DNA from: Zychaea mexicana
Taxonomy: Eukaryota; Mucoromycota; Mucoromycetes; Mucorales; Lichtheimiaceae
Direction of reading: 5' to 3'
DNA: 64,000 nt
Assembly (NCBI RefSeq): GCF_025766255.1
Contig: NW_026516688.1
Location: forward strand, 310,001-374,000
Positions 47,275 through 60,889 of the stretch are shown here, piece by piece. Made by a program: the position numbers and the translations under genes. The notes below the pieces were generated by a model. The model saw only the letters and a list, made by a program, of their open reading frames with translations, made no database searches and was not told the DNA's origin. Each line of letters starts with the position of its first letter. Position 1 is the stretch's first letter.

Positions 47275-50200
47275 TTAATCATGCGGCTGTTGTCGCTCCG
47301 GATCGCTCAAACGGTGCACCTTGATATATGGACCAGGAACCATGTTGGATGCGTCTATCATTGAAAGGTTAACGTAAGTTTGTTTATCTTGCATTCTAAT
47401 CTTTCGTCTATTGAAGATTAGACTCCCTTTAATAATATTTAAACGTACCTTGTGGGGTAATGAAGATATATTGAGAGTCATTGCCCATTGCAGCTTCCAT
47501 CTAATTTATTTGTCCGGATTAGCGTTTCTTGATAAAAAGTCGTATACACTTCTTAAAAGAAAAAAGAAACATCGCTTACCATCATACGCATGCTTTGTTT
47601 TCTGTTAACGGCATCCATATATACATCGAATTCATCCAGACTATTTGAATGATGGTATAATGTTTAGAAGTTATAAAATCGCTCGTAATAAGATAGGAAA
47701 GTTAAATCTGATTACTCACCAATAGACAGGGGAAGAAATGCCCTCCCATAAAGACAAGAGTAAACTGATTTGAGAGAATGATTTCTCACCACCCGAAAGG
47801 GTCTTGGAATCCTTGTGTCTTGTTCCTCTTTTCATTTGATCACTGGTAGAAACCTATTTCATATAAGGCCAATATGAAAATAGCAGGAGCAGTAAGCAAC
47901 GAATCTACTCTATAAAGTGGCTATGTATGCACACGCATAAAAGAATGAAGAGTCAGAAACTTACTCGAACATCAAGGCGTTCTTTGTCATGATTGAACTT
48001 TAGATAGCCATTGTATCCTCGTTTGTGCATGAAATAAGTGAAATGCCCGGTGGCACTGAGTGAAATGTACATGCGGAACAAAGTCCAGTGATCCATGCGT
48101 GCTTCCAAAGTTGACCGAAGTTCCTAAGAAGTTAATTTTAGTTAGAGCTGTCACTTACCCTATGTATATCTTTACATATTACGCAAATATCAAATGATAC
48201 TATACCCTCTTCAATCTATCCAGCAGCCCTATGGTATTTTTGGCACTTTTAAGAGCCTCTAACGCTGTTCTGGCTTCTTCTTCAATTTCTTCCATAGTGG
48301 CTCCGATACTTTACATGATTAAGTGTTACGATAAGAATCTAGTCTCTTCACAAGTGACAATGATAAGAGTGATAACTACTTACGCCCTATTTCTTTCTTC
48401 AATGCGCATCTCCAGATGTCGGATTTGTCTCTGAATCTGGTCTGGAGTACGCCTGGTATCAACGCGCTGGGGCCATTCCGCCATGACTTGTCTTGTCCAT
48501 TCCTAGATAGATACCAAATATACCACAATGTTCAGTACACGTATATCCGATACAGCCCATGAGTATATAAGAAATGCATACTATTTGTCATACCTCCACG
48601 GTTCGTTCATCAAGATCTGCCTTCTTATTCAGTTCATCAACGCGCACAAGAGACTGATTAAGGTTTTCTTGCATATTGCTTTGATGTCGAAGTGCTTTAT
48701 GAAGCAAGGTATCAATTTCATTGATAGCATTCTGCGTTACAAATTCTAGATATTAGCCATTTTTCATATATACACACGTTTCCCATATTTCATCATCAAA
48801 GGGAAAATAGTAGCATACCTGGAATACTCGCATTTTTTGTGCATGTTCTTCTTCGTCTGCTTCAAATTGCTGGAGTCTGACAGTAATGTCTGCGATTTCT
48901 TTTCGAGTTTCATCGTCTTGTTTCCTAATCTCTGAAAACTGGCCAACATAACCGTTAATTTGTCCTTGCAATTCCTAGAAGTAATAGCCAAATAAGTTGA
49001 GTTTGTGTCAGTGGAGGTGCTGGCATATACACACAGGAACAAATAAAGGAAAGAATCAAAACTACTTACGTCTCTTCTGTCTTTTAACATCTGGAGGTTC
49101 ACCGGCTCCTCCTCTTTCATCGATTCTTGGACCTGACGGATATTAAAGACGATGGCTCGAATCTCTCTATCAATAGCATATAGTTTTTGCTACTCTGCAA
49201 GTCAGTATTGTTTGTGGGAAAGATACACGTACTCGTATAAATTTCAACGCAAAGTATACGATAAAGAGCTTTTTCGACCGTTACCTGCAGTTCCTTTAAG
49301 CGATTTCGAATATGCTCAAGATTGTTCTGTACTTGTTGACGAGCTTGCTTTAATTCACTAGACTGCACATCAAGCTTTCTCAATTCTGCCATCATCTCTC
49401 TATGATTTATGACAGAACACACCCACAATTGTCAGTCGCGCTGTCACATACGTACACACAAAGATGTATTGCAGATTTGTACTACTTGCCTGATCTCTGG
49501 TTCAATATCTTGCTTGAACCGTGGAGGGCCCCTATATCTTTGAAGAGCTTCCGTCTTCAAACCATGTTGACCAGTCACTTTTTGGGCCTTGGTTGTGTAG
49601 CAAGCTTTAACGTTTCTCGGGCCGCCGCCTAGCATTAAATCATCGGCTTCTCTTCGCTCACCAATCAGTACCAATTTCTCGATATCTCTTGCAACAATGA
49701 TCTGGCGCTTGACCCATTCGTCTGAAAACTGTATTTTACGGCACAAAAAGGAAGCAATCTTAACAGCTCTGTTTGCTACCACGAACCATCCGAATTGTAA
49801 ATATACACACCTCTAAAGCACGCAGCATCGTCAGATATCTAGCATCTGGCTCACCCTCGCTGAAATCAAACAAATCATGCTTGGAAACAATAATAAGAGT
49901 ATCACCCCTAGTATTTTTGTTTCGTAGAATATATGAGCTAACGAGACGTAATAAAGAGGGACAATCGATTCAATACTTACATTTTCCTGCGTTCTAGAAT
50001 CAATGACAAGAGTTTGCGATCATCATAGTTCTCCACGACGAACGAGTTTAGGACTTTTCCAAGTACAATTTCCATCGTTTCCGTATATTCGGGGTATTTC
50101 AATTTGAGGTAACGGCCAAACGGTCCAACAGGTTTGCGTGTCCAACGTCGCTCAGCTTCAATGTCACGAAGCACCTCCGGCACAAACCTGCCGAACGCAC

Positions 50201-52381
50201 GTAATCTGTCGGCCTTTTGGTTCGTCAAAGCGTCGAGTCTTTGTTGCGTTTCTCGTCGTTGTTTTTCCAGCATACTGAATTTGTTTGCAAAACTATTTCT
50301 TTCAGCACTGTATTCGCCAACTTGGACTTCTAAATCACCAATTTCTGTCCGATAATTGCGTGCTTGCTCTTCCTTCTCTGCTTTTGCTTGTTCCAACTCG
50401 TCAAGCTTTGCTTGACGCGCATCGTTCTCGGCTTGTGAGCTAGCTTCTTGCTTCGCTGTTTCAGCATCGATGTCTTTAGTAAGGTTGACTACTTCCTGTT
50501 TTGTGGTTTTGACGAAAGCGTTGATCTTCTGGGCATCGGACTATCCGACACACACACACAGAGAGCACAGAAGAGTCAGTAATATAATTTACACTGTTGT
50601 GGTCCGGTAAAGTTGAATAATTTATAGAACAGAAAATACCTTGAGTTCTTCTCGTCTCGTTTGGGCCTTAATCATCAGTTGATTCTCACGCTGTTTTCCT
50701 TCAACATTAAGAGTGACGCTTGCGTGATACTCGTCGCTTTGTCGTTGTTGTTCAGCGATCTCCTCATTAAATTGCTCAACTTTACCCTAAAAATGAAAGA
50801 ATATATGCAATGAGGTTACTAGAGCTTCAAAAAGTATACAGCTGTCTAAGTGGTTAAGGACTCTAACCCTAGCTGCGGCAAGCTTCTCCTTTGCCACTCT
50901 GACTTTATGCTCAGCGGCTTCTGCATTCTGTCTCGACGCTTCAGCCTCCTTTTCCTTGAGATTCACTTGCACCCAGGCGAGTTCGCTGCCAAGCGTTTCA
51001 AGCTGCTCTTCTAGTTTATCACGTTCAAGCGCCTCCGTGTAACGTTGTTTTGCATCATCTGCTTTTCTCTTCAGATCAGGAAGAACGCGCTTTTTTCGGT
51101 CCACAATAGCACAAGTTGTGTTGAGTTTTTCTCCAATGTCGTCATAATCTTCTGCAAGCGTGGAGAGTTGAGTACCACGCATGAATAGCTAGAGATAAAC
51201 CAGTGTGTCCCTTATTAGCATGATCTCTTTCTCTTTTTATTCCTGGTTCACACTGACTTACTCTGTATTTATCTTTGGGAGAACTAGCGTTCAGGAATTC
51301 ACGGGCATTGTCTTGACTGAGTACGGTAAGGGGATTGTCCACTTGAATATTCATATGATCGCAAACAGCTGTCAATTCCTCTCTTTTGAACGAGATGATC
51401 TTGCCGGCTGCGCTTTTGATCTTGTACTGGCCAGTGCCGTCCTTCATAATCTTGCGGTCAATGACAATTTTATCACCGTAGACATCATTACGGTATGCAT
51501 CAGGGCCCTTGTTTGTAAGAGTAACAGTGATCAAAGCAGCGCTTCGATGTTTGATAGTTTTTGACTTAGTACCTCTGCCAAAAGCATAACCTTCTCTCTC
51601 TCTCTCTCTCTCTCTCCTGCAGTATTCTCCCAACTTACTTTTCACCTTCACGGATAAAAGAGCACAAATTCTTGCCACGGTTCGTTGAGCTGGCCTTTGC
51701 ACCCAAAGCAATAGTGAGGGCCGTCATGATAGCACTTTTACCACCTAATGATAAGATGTTTTCTCGTAAGTCACACTTTGATAATACAACCACTACTAGT
51801 ACTATTACGTACTTCCGTTGTGACCAATAACAAAGTTGATCTTTGGTCCAAGATCTATACGTAAATACTTATGGCACATGAAGTTGACCATTTCGACACA
51901 CGCGATGGTGCCAGATTCAGGAATGTCCTATTTTTTTATTATTCGATATAAAGACGTTAGTTATACAAAGGCTTCTCTTCATGGACACGCATGCAGACGC
52001 TCCTCCCTCTTCTTGCACTTCATTTAAACTTACCATAGCGGCATCTTCTGGAATCAAGGCTTGAGTGGCGATCTCATTTCCAGTCAAGTCAAGGTCTTCT
52101 TCTTCGAACTCGTCATCGTCTGGACCTTCTATCAGCTTTTCTTCTTCTTCTTCTACTTCTTCAGCTGGAGGTCGAATGGTACGTGAGCGTCGAGTAGGCT
52201 TTTGTCGTTTTGTTTGCGTTGCGTCCTTTTTTTTTTAATAAAAGAAAAGAGACGACAAAAGTAATTAGTCAAGTTTAAATCAGCAATTGTTTTAAAATAT
52301 ATTACAAACCGTTGCTTCATCGTCAGATATGCCATTCAAGCTCTCGCTAGAGGTGAAGGCTCGCTTTAATGCTGGTGGCAT
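47275..52381 (-). CDS. SMC6: SMC6, Smc5/6 complex ATPase
   Basis: Smc6 pairs with Smc5 in the DNA-repair and chromosome-topology complex. The gene has about 20 exons; the 5' ones are 52310..52381, 52034..52225, 51813..51927, 51639..51744, 51262..51574, 50868..51188, 50640..50786, 49981..50540, 49811..49907, 49490..49728 and 49285..49399. The start is MPPALKRAFTSSES, then a basic and an acidic patch. Walker A is FVIGHNGSGKSAIMTALTIA (an intron splits the first Ser codon), followed by TNRGKNLCSFIREGE. A long coiled coil surrounds the hinge (about 50400-49500; GRYLKLKYPEYTETMEIVLG). The C-terminus has RGTRHKDSKTLSGGEKSFSQ (signature) and YCLDEFDVYMDAVNRKQSM (Walker B). One intron uses a GC donor with ideal context (AG|GCAAGT at 49489). 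The 3' part has a copy at 6881-7527. Confidence 0.95.
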
Positions 52382-54435
52382 TGGTAGAGTGAAGCTTTAT
52401 CTGTGTCAAAAATTAACAGCTCGCGCGACCGCGAATGGGGTCGTAGGATTTGCTCGGCCGGCTGTCGACGCGCGATCTGAGTTCTTCAACGCGTCTTCAG
52501 GGACCACTGTCCCATCAACTTCCTTGTTGCCGGTAGCATATATTGTATATTCATGTATACGGTCCAATCAAGCTTTATGTGTACCAGAGTGTGTCGTGCA
52601 TGTTGTTTTGCTGGTAAAGAATCCTTTCTTTACGGGATCTCAAGCTGGAAGTGAGTTGGGCCTACATAGCAAAAGCACTCACAAAACACAAAATGCGTGT
52701 AAAATTTGCTGTATAATGGCGAGAACACATACTTTAATGCAATCCTACATATATGCTATATCTATTTATTTCTGGGACTACTTTCATTCTGGAAGGTTTA
52801 CTTATGGACTCTTCGTCTATCTACTATGGAGTCGTTGAAGTTGGAGGAGATATACATGGGGCAGTCTCAACCAAAATACGATTGTTACATGAAAATAAGA
52901 AAATACAGTAGTTTTAGAAGGTACATACGTAACTAATGCATCTTTGTTTCTAATGTTACATATGGTGATGGTTTTCATGGCACTGTATTGCACGATATCA
53001 TGTATTTCATAGAATTCTGCTTGCTCCTTGAATTAACTTTTTTTGAATATCTCATTTGTTACTCCATAGCGATCGTCATTGCAACACTAATGCAGCTAAC
53101 GTGTCACTCTGATAGTGACATTACGATATGCAGTTTCACAGAATAAAGTTTGTATATTTGAAAAGTTTTGCTGTGTAAACATGTCTGCATCCTTCTCTCC
53201 TCGTTCCAGCATCCATACTCTCGCTCCCCACCATAGCTTGGTAAAACAAAGTTTCTGTAGGTCAGCATCTTTGTTTTTCGTCTTTGTTCAAGACCTCTCG
53301 CTTTTCCATTGAATGAGTATTAGTTAAACTACGCACCATACGCAAACTCACGCCACCTCACCTCTCTTTTTTGGCTGTCTTTTAACTTCTCATTTCTTGG
53401 GATTGCTGCATCGTCGGTCTTTTTAATTTTAGCGCCAATTTGTACCTATTGCTTGTACTTGCATAGTTCACGTAATGCCTGCTGGTGCTTATCGAATGAT
53501 CCTGAAACGCAGACAGTTGTGGTATCAATAACCCGATCCATTAGATTATATAAAAAGGTTGTGAAGCTACCATACCTGCTAGTGCTGGCACAGTGAGATG
53601 AAATTAGTGCCGAGGAATCTTTGACCTGGTTCTTGTCGATGTTATGCATGCTCTATAGAGACTCTTAGAACTTGCTACATTATTTATGAAAACCCCTGAA
53701 AAGAAAACCCCATTTCGAAACCTCATACGACGACACAGGCACACACAAATTGCCGATCGTCGTAAGTTAAAGTTAGAGTTTGACCAACGGATTAACACAA
53801 TAATATTTTGTAATCAAGAACAGCGATAATGATTGATGTGAGGACAATCATCATCGATCATTACTCATGCTTGCTATGTCCGTCGGTTGCTGTCAACCTT
53901 ACACTAGAAAGCGTGTATTTAGTAGATAGGATCTGTTTACTTTTTAATAAACAAGGAGTAGAAAAAAGAGGTTAGGAGTATGGATCATCATGGCAATCAT
54001 ATCACCATCTTAGGGAGGGGCAGGTACAACACAGCTTTGTATGCAATAATAGACGATGATACTTCCAATTGTCCCTTAGATCGAAACAAGGAGCGACATG
54101 TCAGTAAAAGCAGCAAGGAAAAACATTATTGCAGATCAGAATTTCAAATGGTATCAACGGCACCAGCAACTAAAATAACTTTTATTTGTTATAGTGTACT
54201 ATGATTATAAAGAAAAAAGAAATACTCCAGCGAATAAAAAAGACGGACGATTGGGACATGAGTGTGTAGATTGTTGCGAGAGAGAGAGAGAAGGTTAAAG
54301 AAGATGGTCGTTAAGTACAGAAATAAAGGGCTCGTCTCAATAATAAAACCGCATCACGAAAGTGGTGAATATGATCGGTTAAAGGGGAAGAGAGATGTCA
54401 TGAGGAGAGAGATGGATGTGAAGACCTGGGGACAT
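52382..54435. other. Spacer between SMC6 and the GPI protein gene
   Basis: One weak spliced small candidate at 53446-53649 (listed separately). The interval 53950-54240 holds only short frames. No other gene recognised. Confidence 0.4.
53446..53649 (-). CDS. Possible small spliced gene, unknown
   Basis: Two exons join in phase, complement(53446..53501, 53571..53649), giving a peptide of about 44 residues: MHNIDKNQVKDSSALISSHC, then residues running through STSRYGSFDKHQQALREL to a Lys/Gln end. The frame after the TAG stop stays coding-like for another 33 codons (IGAKIKKTDDAAIPRNEKL), so the stop may be a nonsense change or be spliced around. No family recognised; low confidence. Confidence 0.25.
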   Translation of the reverse strand: MHNIDKNQVKDSSALISSHCASTSRYGSFTTFLYNLMDRVIDTTTVCVSGSFDKHQQALRELCKYKQ

Positions 54436-55206
54436 TTAGAAAAGTTGATAAGCAGCAACCAAACCACCTGCGGCGACAGCCACGACACTGGGGATGACAT
54501 TGTTGGCAGCACTGTCGGTGGAAGCAGGCGACTGGTGGGATGAGTCAGAAGAGCCAGAGCTGTTGGGTGAGGAAGAACCGGCAGGTGTGGAGCCACCAGA
54601 GCTGGCGTTGTTCGTGCTGCCATCAGAAGAAGGCTGAGCACCAGCGGAAGCGCCGCTGGATGCGGGAGCAGAAGATGTGGAGTTGCTGCCAGCAGAAGAG
54701 AAGTTACCACCAGTGCAACCCTCAATGGTGAAAGGACCAGCGAAAGCAAGTTCGGGTGATTGACCAAGCTCGAAAGCATCTGTGAAAAGGATCAATTCAT
54801 CATTGTCAGCTCTCTTTCTCTCTCTTCACTGAATGATACCAGCATATTGAAAGAATGTTAAGAATTTTTGAAGGGCAAACTTACAGTCGTTGCCGTTTGT
54901 GCAGTCGTAAGGGATCTCCCATTCGTATCGACCAGCAGCAGCATTAACGTTTTGGGCGATCTGTGCAACGGGCTGCAAAGCAGTGGATGGACCGCGGGCC
55001 AAGGTGATTTGAGGGATAGTCTGAACCTGGGGGTTGATCCACGAAATGATGGCCTTGCTACCGGCCTTGTAGGAAGTGCCAGTAAGAGGCGAGGTGATGG
55101 AGACAAGGGCACCGCCACCGCCGCCAGCGGGAGCAGCAGCAGGAGCTTGGGCGGATGTAACGGCAATAAGAGCGGCCGAGATGATAGCGGTAGCGGAGAA
55201 CTTCAT
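54436..55206 (-). CDS. Kre9/Knh1-like GPI-anchored cell-wall protein
   Basis: Fungal extracellular protein with the Kre9/Knh1-type Ig-like N-terminal domain (Ser-Thr-rich GPI-anchored family), linked to beta-glucan assembly. Two exons: complement(54436..54779, 54885..55206), 221 residues. Residues 1-19 (MKFSATAIISAALIAVTSA) are a signal peptide. The domain runs from ITSPLTGTSYKAGSKAIISW through RYEWEIPYDCTNGNDYAFEL to GPFTIEGCTGG. A Ser/Thr/Gly-rich stalk follows, then a hydrophobic tail (VIPSVVAVAAGGLVAAYQLF) after Ala/Asn residues, as for GPI attachment. The upstream region has (GTA)n runs at 55216-55270. Confidence 0.87.
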
Positions 55207-55408
55207 GATTTTTAAGTAGTAGTAGTAGTGGTAGTAGTAATAATAAGATGTAGTAGTAGTAGTAGTAGAATAGAAAAGAAAAAGTGTTGTATGATGGGCG
55301 TTTGTTTAAGAAAGGGTACCGTATTTATACAGTTTTATCTTGCAGACAAAAGGAGGGATGCATGGAAATTAGAAATACTAGGGGTAACACACACACACAG
55401 CAGCAGCA

Positions 55409-55411
<3 letters not shown>

Positions 55412-55448
<37 letters not shown>
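55412..55448 (+). repeat. (AG)n microsatellite
   Basis: Uninterrupted AG dinucleotide run of about 18 units. Confidence 0.9.
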
Positions 55449-55450
<2 letters not shown>

Positions 55451-58159
55451 CGTTACTCATTCTCCTGATCCATACTACACCAGCTCCCTTTTTTTTTACT
55501 CTCGCTCTTTGCACACCCCAGGATAGTCTGACACATACTTTTTCTGTAGATGCGTTGCTACTCTTTAACCCAACCTCCCATTCTCCTCAAATACATTTTA
55601 TTCGGATTGCCCGGTATTCCTCCCCTTTTATTACTCTGTTTGGTTCCCTAAGAGCAGAAATAACATACTCCACCGTTACCTTTTTTTTTATCGAAAATTC
55701 CTGTCGATGACCTTGATCAGCAGCCAGCAGATAAATACAGCACTTGCCGCTTTGTTGAGATGAAACATGCACAATTATTTTTTGATTTATTATCGTATCG
55801 TCAATAACTTGGAATGCAGGCGGTTTATGCACGCCATACTGTGCGACGTCAAAAAAAGAAGTTGGGGAGGGGACAGATCCAGATCCTCATCACACACATA
55901 GATACGATGTCTTTAAGGAGTCTGCTTCCTTTTTTTCTCTTTTCGCGAAACAGCAAATTGTATACAGCAACAACAGCTGATAGGAAACACTTCATCCAAC
56001 TGGAGCTACTACGACTACTCCTTCCAACACCCCCTTTCAAGCCTCTTGTATTGAAATAACTAGTTGCAGTAAGAAGATGGCTGATCTCCAATTAGCCTTG
56101 AACGTGTATCTGTTCTTTGAGATACTGTAAATGCTACTATGTCCGTGTTCTTCATGTTGTCCTATACAGACATACAGTAGTGACCTTTTCGATTAATCGA
56201 TTTCTGTAAATTCGTTCCTCCTCTTTAAAGTTGTCATCGAAGTAGCACTTTAGCGAAGAGAATACAGGATAAGCAGAATTCATGCAAATAGTATATGCAC
56301 TACGTATATAGTAGTGATTGTAATAATGTAGACGGCGACAACAATGATAGATTGCGTTACTGTAGTCATCAGTGCCTAGCACATGGTTGTTCACTCTTTT
56401 CTATCAGGTTTTTGAACGCGATTTTGGATTCCCATGGAAAAAACTTTTTTTGTGTTTGTTTTTGAATTATTGTTATAATTTGTCCACTCTAGCTTTTCGT
56501 TCTCCTTGCATTTTAGCCTCGTTCAGAAACTCTGGGTTTGCTTGATTTCACTGTCTATTGAAAATACATCCATGTTTTTTATTTATGTTTACGTTCTAAC
56601 AATGATAAATGGAGTTATAAACGGAGCAGCTTTCGAGTTTAGTCCCGAGGTAGCATGTAATGGCCTAAATGACGTATGCTGCTACACTATAGATACCCGC
56701 TATTACTAAATATTACTAGTCTCGATGTCGTCGACACAGAACAGATATAGAATATGCGATCAATTATTAATTTTTCTGTATGTATCATAGAAGATTTCAC
56801 CATCCATCTGCTGCAACCATGCGAAACAGAAAGATGGATTACTTTTTTTTGTGTGTCTATGATCACGCATTGCTCCCATTATCTGCTCGGGCGCTGTGTC
56901 TCTATTTGTATGAAAGTAGTATGCACCACTAGAGAAAAGGGCATGTTCAACAAATGATCGCCGTCGTTCTCCTATTTTGATACTGAATCGAATAGACCCG
57001 TTCTTTTGAGGTTTCTAAAATTTTGGGATCAGTGTCTCACCATCAGGAACACAGCATACATAACCATATAGCAGTAAGTGGGAATCACATAATAAAGTCT
57101 ACATTCAGGCCATGACGCACAATAGCACGCTCGTCCGATGAAAAATGCTACCCCCTCTGTCTTCTTTTTCCTATTCGGCTTTACACTAGCCCATATGAAT
57201 AAAAAAACCTTTTATTGGCGCTTTGCCTCTCGTGAGAAGAACAGAGTGGCTCCAAAGTACTACTGCGACAAGCTTTGATATTCTAGGAACGGTCTCATAC
57301 ATGTGACAGGCGTAGCAAACCTTACTGGAGCTGCTGCTGTTGCTGCCAATGCTACTCCCGCTTTCTTGAAGTTGAAACGAATTCGGTTTTTATTTTGTTA
57401 TTTGTTGTAGTGCTAATACTATGATGGCGAAAGATGTGGACGGGATATATATATACGTATCAAGCGATGTAATGTTAGAAAATCGGAAATACATCACTGC
57501 TCCTGTTATTAGAAAGCGAAGGGGGGTTTAGATCCACCATGTATTACATGCAACAGCAACGTTACTATACAAATAAAATATTATACCGCTGCACGATTAT
57601 GGCGCGCGCATGCATTCAGACTTTGCTTTATAATGCTCGTATGTTACTTTTGTCGTATTATCGTGTTAACGAAGACAAGTTTAGCAGTTAGGTATGCTGC
57701 TGCTTTGTTTCTTCGCTACAATTTGCTTGCTGTTGCTGACACTGCACCACTACGTACAAACACAGATACAACAACAGCAACCAAGAATTTTAGTAGCAGC
57801 AGGAGGTGTGCATGTATATGTATTTCAAATTATACCTGGTAAAAACGGCTCAATATACGTGTTGTTCTTTTCCTTCTTTCCTCCTTTCCATGTGTTTAAA
57901 CTGGTTTATCAACCCTTGATTGGATTTCAGAAGTGTCTCTTTTAAAAGGGAATTAAATCCGGGGATGAGGAGGGGTTTCCTCCTGGAGATAAGGCGGCTC
58001 CCGAAAAAAAAAGTTGTGAACGTGTCGTGTAAAAGGAGGGCATAGGTCAACCTAATTGATTTGTCGTCGCCAAATATGTTGGGTGTAGTAATGACGGACA
58101 TAAAAATGTTGCATCTTTACCACACAAACACACGTACATATGCGCAGGGTGCCTTGTTG

Positions 58160-58187
58160 ATTCGCCATCGTACATACGATGGCGAAT
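58160..58187. repeat. Perfect 28-bp inverted repeat
   Basis: Arms of 13 bp, ATTCGCCATCGTA and its exact reverse complement, separated by CA. It lies in a long intergenic region. It could be a binding site for a dimeric factor, a transposon excision scar or chance. Confidence 0.8.
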
Positions 58188-59024
58188 GACAAGCAGAATT
58201 GTTGTGGTGATCTTTTTTAGGGCCTCACAACAAATACAAAGCAGCTGTGTATGTGCAAAATTGACATTTGAACGGGGGTTGCGCCGGCGCGGGTAAATGC
58301 AAAACTTGCTGTTGCTCGTTTGTTACTGGCGTTGATGCGGTGCGTGTAACATATTTAAAGAAGTACCAGGGTATAGTACTTAAAAGTTCTATTGTCAATA
58401 GCATCCTGTAAGCTATGTCAATAAGGATGTATAGGAGCTTTCTAAGCTATGAGTCTACGTATTATCCGTCCGGTAAGCATCAAAACGAGAGCCAACAGAT
58501 GCAAAAAGGACCTTGTTGTTGTCTTCGTCAGCTCCTCCCTCTCTTGCTGTTGATATCTGGATGCTGCTGTGTTTGTTTTCTTTATGGACCATGTATCGGC
58601 GACTGAGTTTATTTCACGTTGCATAAAAAGGAATTCTTGATCCTATGCCGACGATAATCCCGTAAGCCAGGGACTTACGTGCAGGCGACACACTTTTCGC
58701 TATAGAATAATACAAGATAAAGATCAACAGCAATATGCTTCAAGATATTCAATGACATATCTGCATATTTGTACATGCCAACATGAGTTGGAAACAGTTA
58801 CGCAGCCATCTTTGAGAAAGAGGCCCACGCGCCTGTTTTGGCCTCGGTATTGGTGATGCGAAATGTCATTTGCTTAATTTTGTACATATCAATCTGATTG
58901 CACCTAGCCAACAGAAACTGCTTATAATCTGTCGACGGTAAATACATCCCCGGCAAAGGTAGATGGTATATTGCAAAATCAGAACAAGCTACAAAGTAGA
59001 AAAAAGAAGAGTGTCTGCTGGTTA

Positions 59025-60617
59025 CTACTCGACGTAGCCATGGGCAAACTGGTAAATATCCGACGTCTTTTCTTTGTTTCTCCTCGCGTCCTCTCTTGCT
59101 TTAAGACTTCCCGGCGAATTTTTGCTTGAGGGTATCATGCCGCTGCTTTGTGTTCTGGACTTCGGTGACGATCGAGACATGGGTGTGCTCACTGTGGTAG
59201 CAGGTACTGGAGATGAAACAGACTTGATAAATGAGGGTGCACGAAATGGTGGAGTGTGGGAATGACGGTGATGATGCTGCGAGTGTGAAGTCGGGGAGGA
59301 GGATGAGGATGACCCTGCTGCTGCTGCTGTTGCTGCTGGTGGCGGTGTACAACTACCCGCACGCACATAGTCGCGTTGAATATTTGCACTGCTTGGCACA
59401 TCAATGATCGGCTTACGACCCCAGCACATGACATAGTTGAGAAAGGATCGTTGCTTTTTGCACTCTTCCATGACACTTTGTATCATTGCGTTGTATTCTT
59501 CGTTGGTAAGGTTGTAATATTTCACACAAAAGTAGCGATAGCTTTCCCATTCGGCGAAAACAGTGGCGTTAAAGGTTTCGCTTAGTTTGCTGCTCGATAT
59601 GAAATTGATCGAAACGACTTGATGGTGGATATCGGTCATGCCGGCAGTATGCTGTAAATTCTCACACATGTGTGTTGTCCATGTTATGTCGACATCGAGA
59701 TTATCCATCATGGCTTGATGGACTGACATTTGCATAGTATAATTGATTAGCCTTGGTATTAAGCTTTGTGCATGTGAGAAAGACAGAGACACTCACATGG
59801 CTTGAGGGCTTCTCTGGTTTTTGGACCTGTATTTCGAAGATACGGGTCTAAATCGCGAAACTCGACATATCCGCCTGGCTTCAAGACACGTCGAATCTCT
59901 AGCAATAGTTGCTGGACACAAGGCATGATGATTTAGTATTTTTTTCTTCCGTATAGAGCTCTCTTGCTAGCCTTCACATGTCGCTTACCTTGCGATCCTC
60001 ATACGAAAAACAGTTGTAGACGAGACTCATGTGAATGTAATCAAAGTAGGCATCCGTATAAGGCAGTCCATTTAACACATCGCCTTGACAAAAGTGGGTA
60101 TTGGGGGGCTTGATGTCAGCCGGGTACATTGTCGATAAATCGATCCCGTGAAACTGTGCATGTGGGAATTCCGTGGCCATCTCGAGGATCCAAATGCCAG
60201 TACCACAGGCAACGTCCAACACGCGCGGTTGGATATTTCTACCGCGCGAGCGTCCAGACGATTGCGTTGAGCCGGTACTGAGCGTGTTAGAGCTGCCGCC
60301 CAACGAAAAGGATGCGGTCGATACATTGTTGTACCATCTTGGTGAAGACGAGGATGGCTGCTGCAACAGGTCTTGGACAGGCGCAGAGTAATTACCGCTG
60401 AAGCAATGCTTCAGTACAAAGTGCTAGAAGAACATATCAGTTGCATGGCAATCTTACTGCTACGTACTCAAGAATGGCACAGCATGAATGTTTGTGTACC
60501 AGATTTGTAAGTCGATCTTGCTCTTGCTCGTCATTGGGCATGATATATTTGCTGTTGATGTTTTGATGCCTTCGGCCTTCGCGGTACACGTTTGTATCGT
60601 CGGTGATCACAGTATTT

Positions 60618-60687
<70 letters not shown>

Positions 60688-60889
60688 GCTTCTTTTGCCT
60701 CTTTGCCCGGTGCCAACTAGGCCCTTGCTTGGAGGCCTTTTGTGCACGGGCCCCAGGAGACGACGATGTGCTTAGCCTTTGCTGCAAGCGTAATGTTGTG
60801 CGACGGACAAGGCCAGGCGATGATGGTTCTGAAGCTGAGGAAATGTTACTATTACGACGATGGCTGAACGACGAGTGCAAGTTCCCCAT
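59025..60889 (-). CDS. SAM-dependent methyltransferase with poly-Gln tract
   Basis: Class I methyltransferase; substrate unknown. Four exons: complement(59025..59751, 59793..59911, 59989..60423, 60500..60889). The N-terminus MGNLHSSF fits an N-myristoylation site (Gly2, Ser6). A disordered Ser/Arg region then carries a run of about 24 Gln (60618-60688). The catalytic domain has motif I VLDVACGTGIWILEMATEFP, acidic loop HGIDLS, motif II/III FCQGDVLNGLPY and YIHMSLVYNCFSYEDRK, then LLLEIRRVLKPGGYVEFRD. The last 140 residues are Ser/Pro/His-rich and disordered. Intron 3 is only 41 nt with a GTGTCT donor; this is the only join that keeps frame, so that junction is the least sure. It is divergent from trehalose phosphorylase, 368 bp apart. 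Confidence 0.85.
60618..60688 (-). repeat. CAG/CAA repeat coding poly-Gln
   Basis: On the minus strand a block of CAA codons followed by CAG codons encodes about 24 glutamines. The two codons are in separate blocks, so length change by slippage is likely in each block. Confidence 0.9.

Larger units (their letters stand above)
55207..59024. other. Gene-poor 3.8-kb stretch
   Basis: No gene recognised. Contains (GTA)n at 55216-55270, (AG)n at 55412-55448, several T-rich tracts, and a perfect palindrome at 58160-58187. Open frames on both strands are short, AT-rich and without motifs. Confidence 0.45.
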
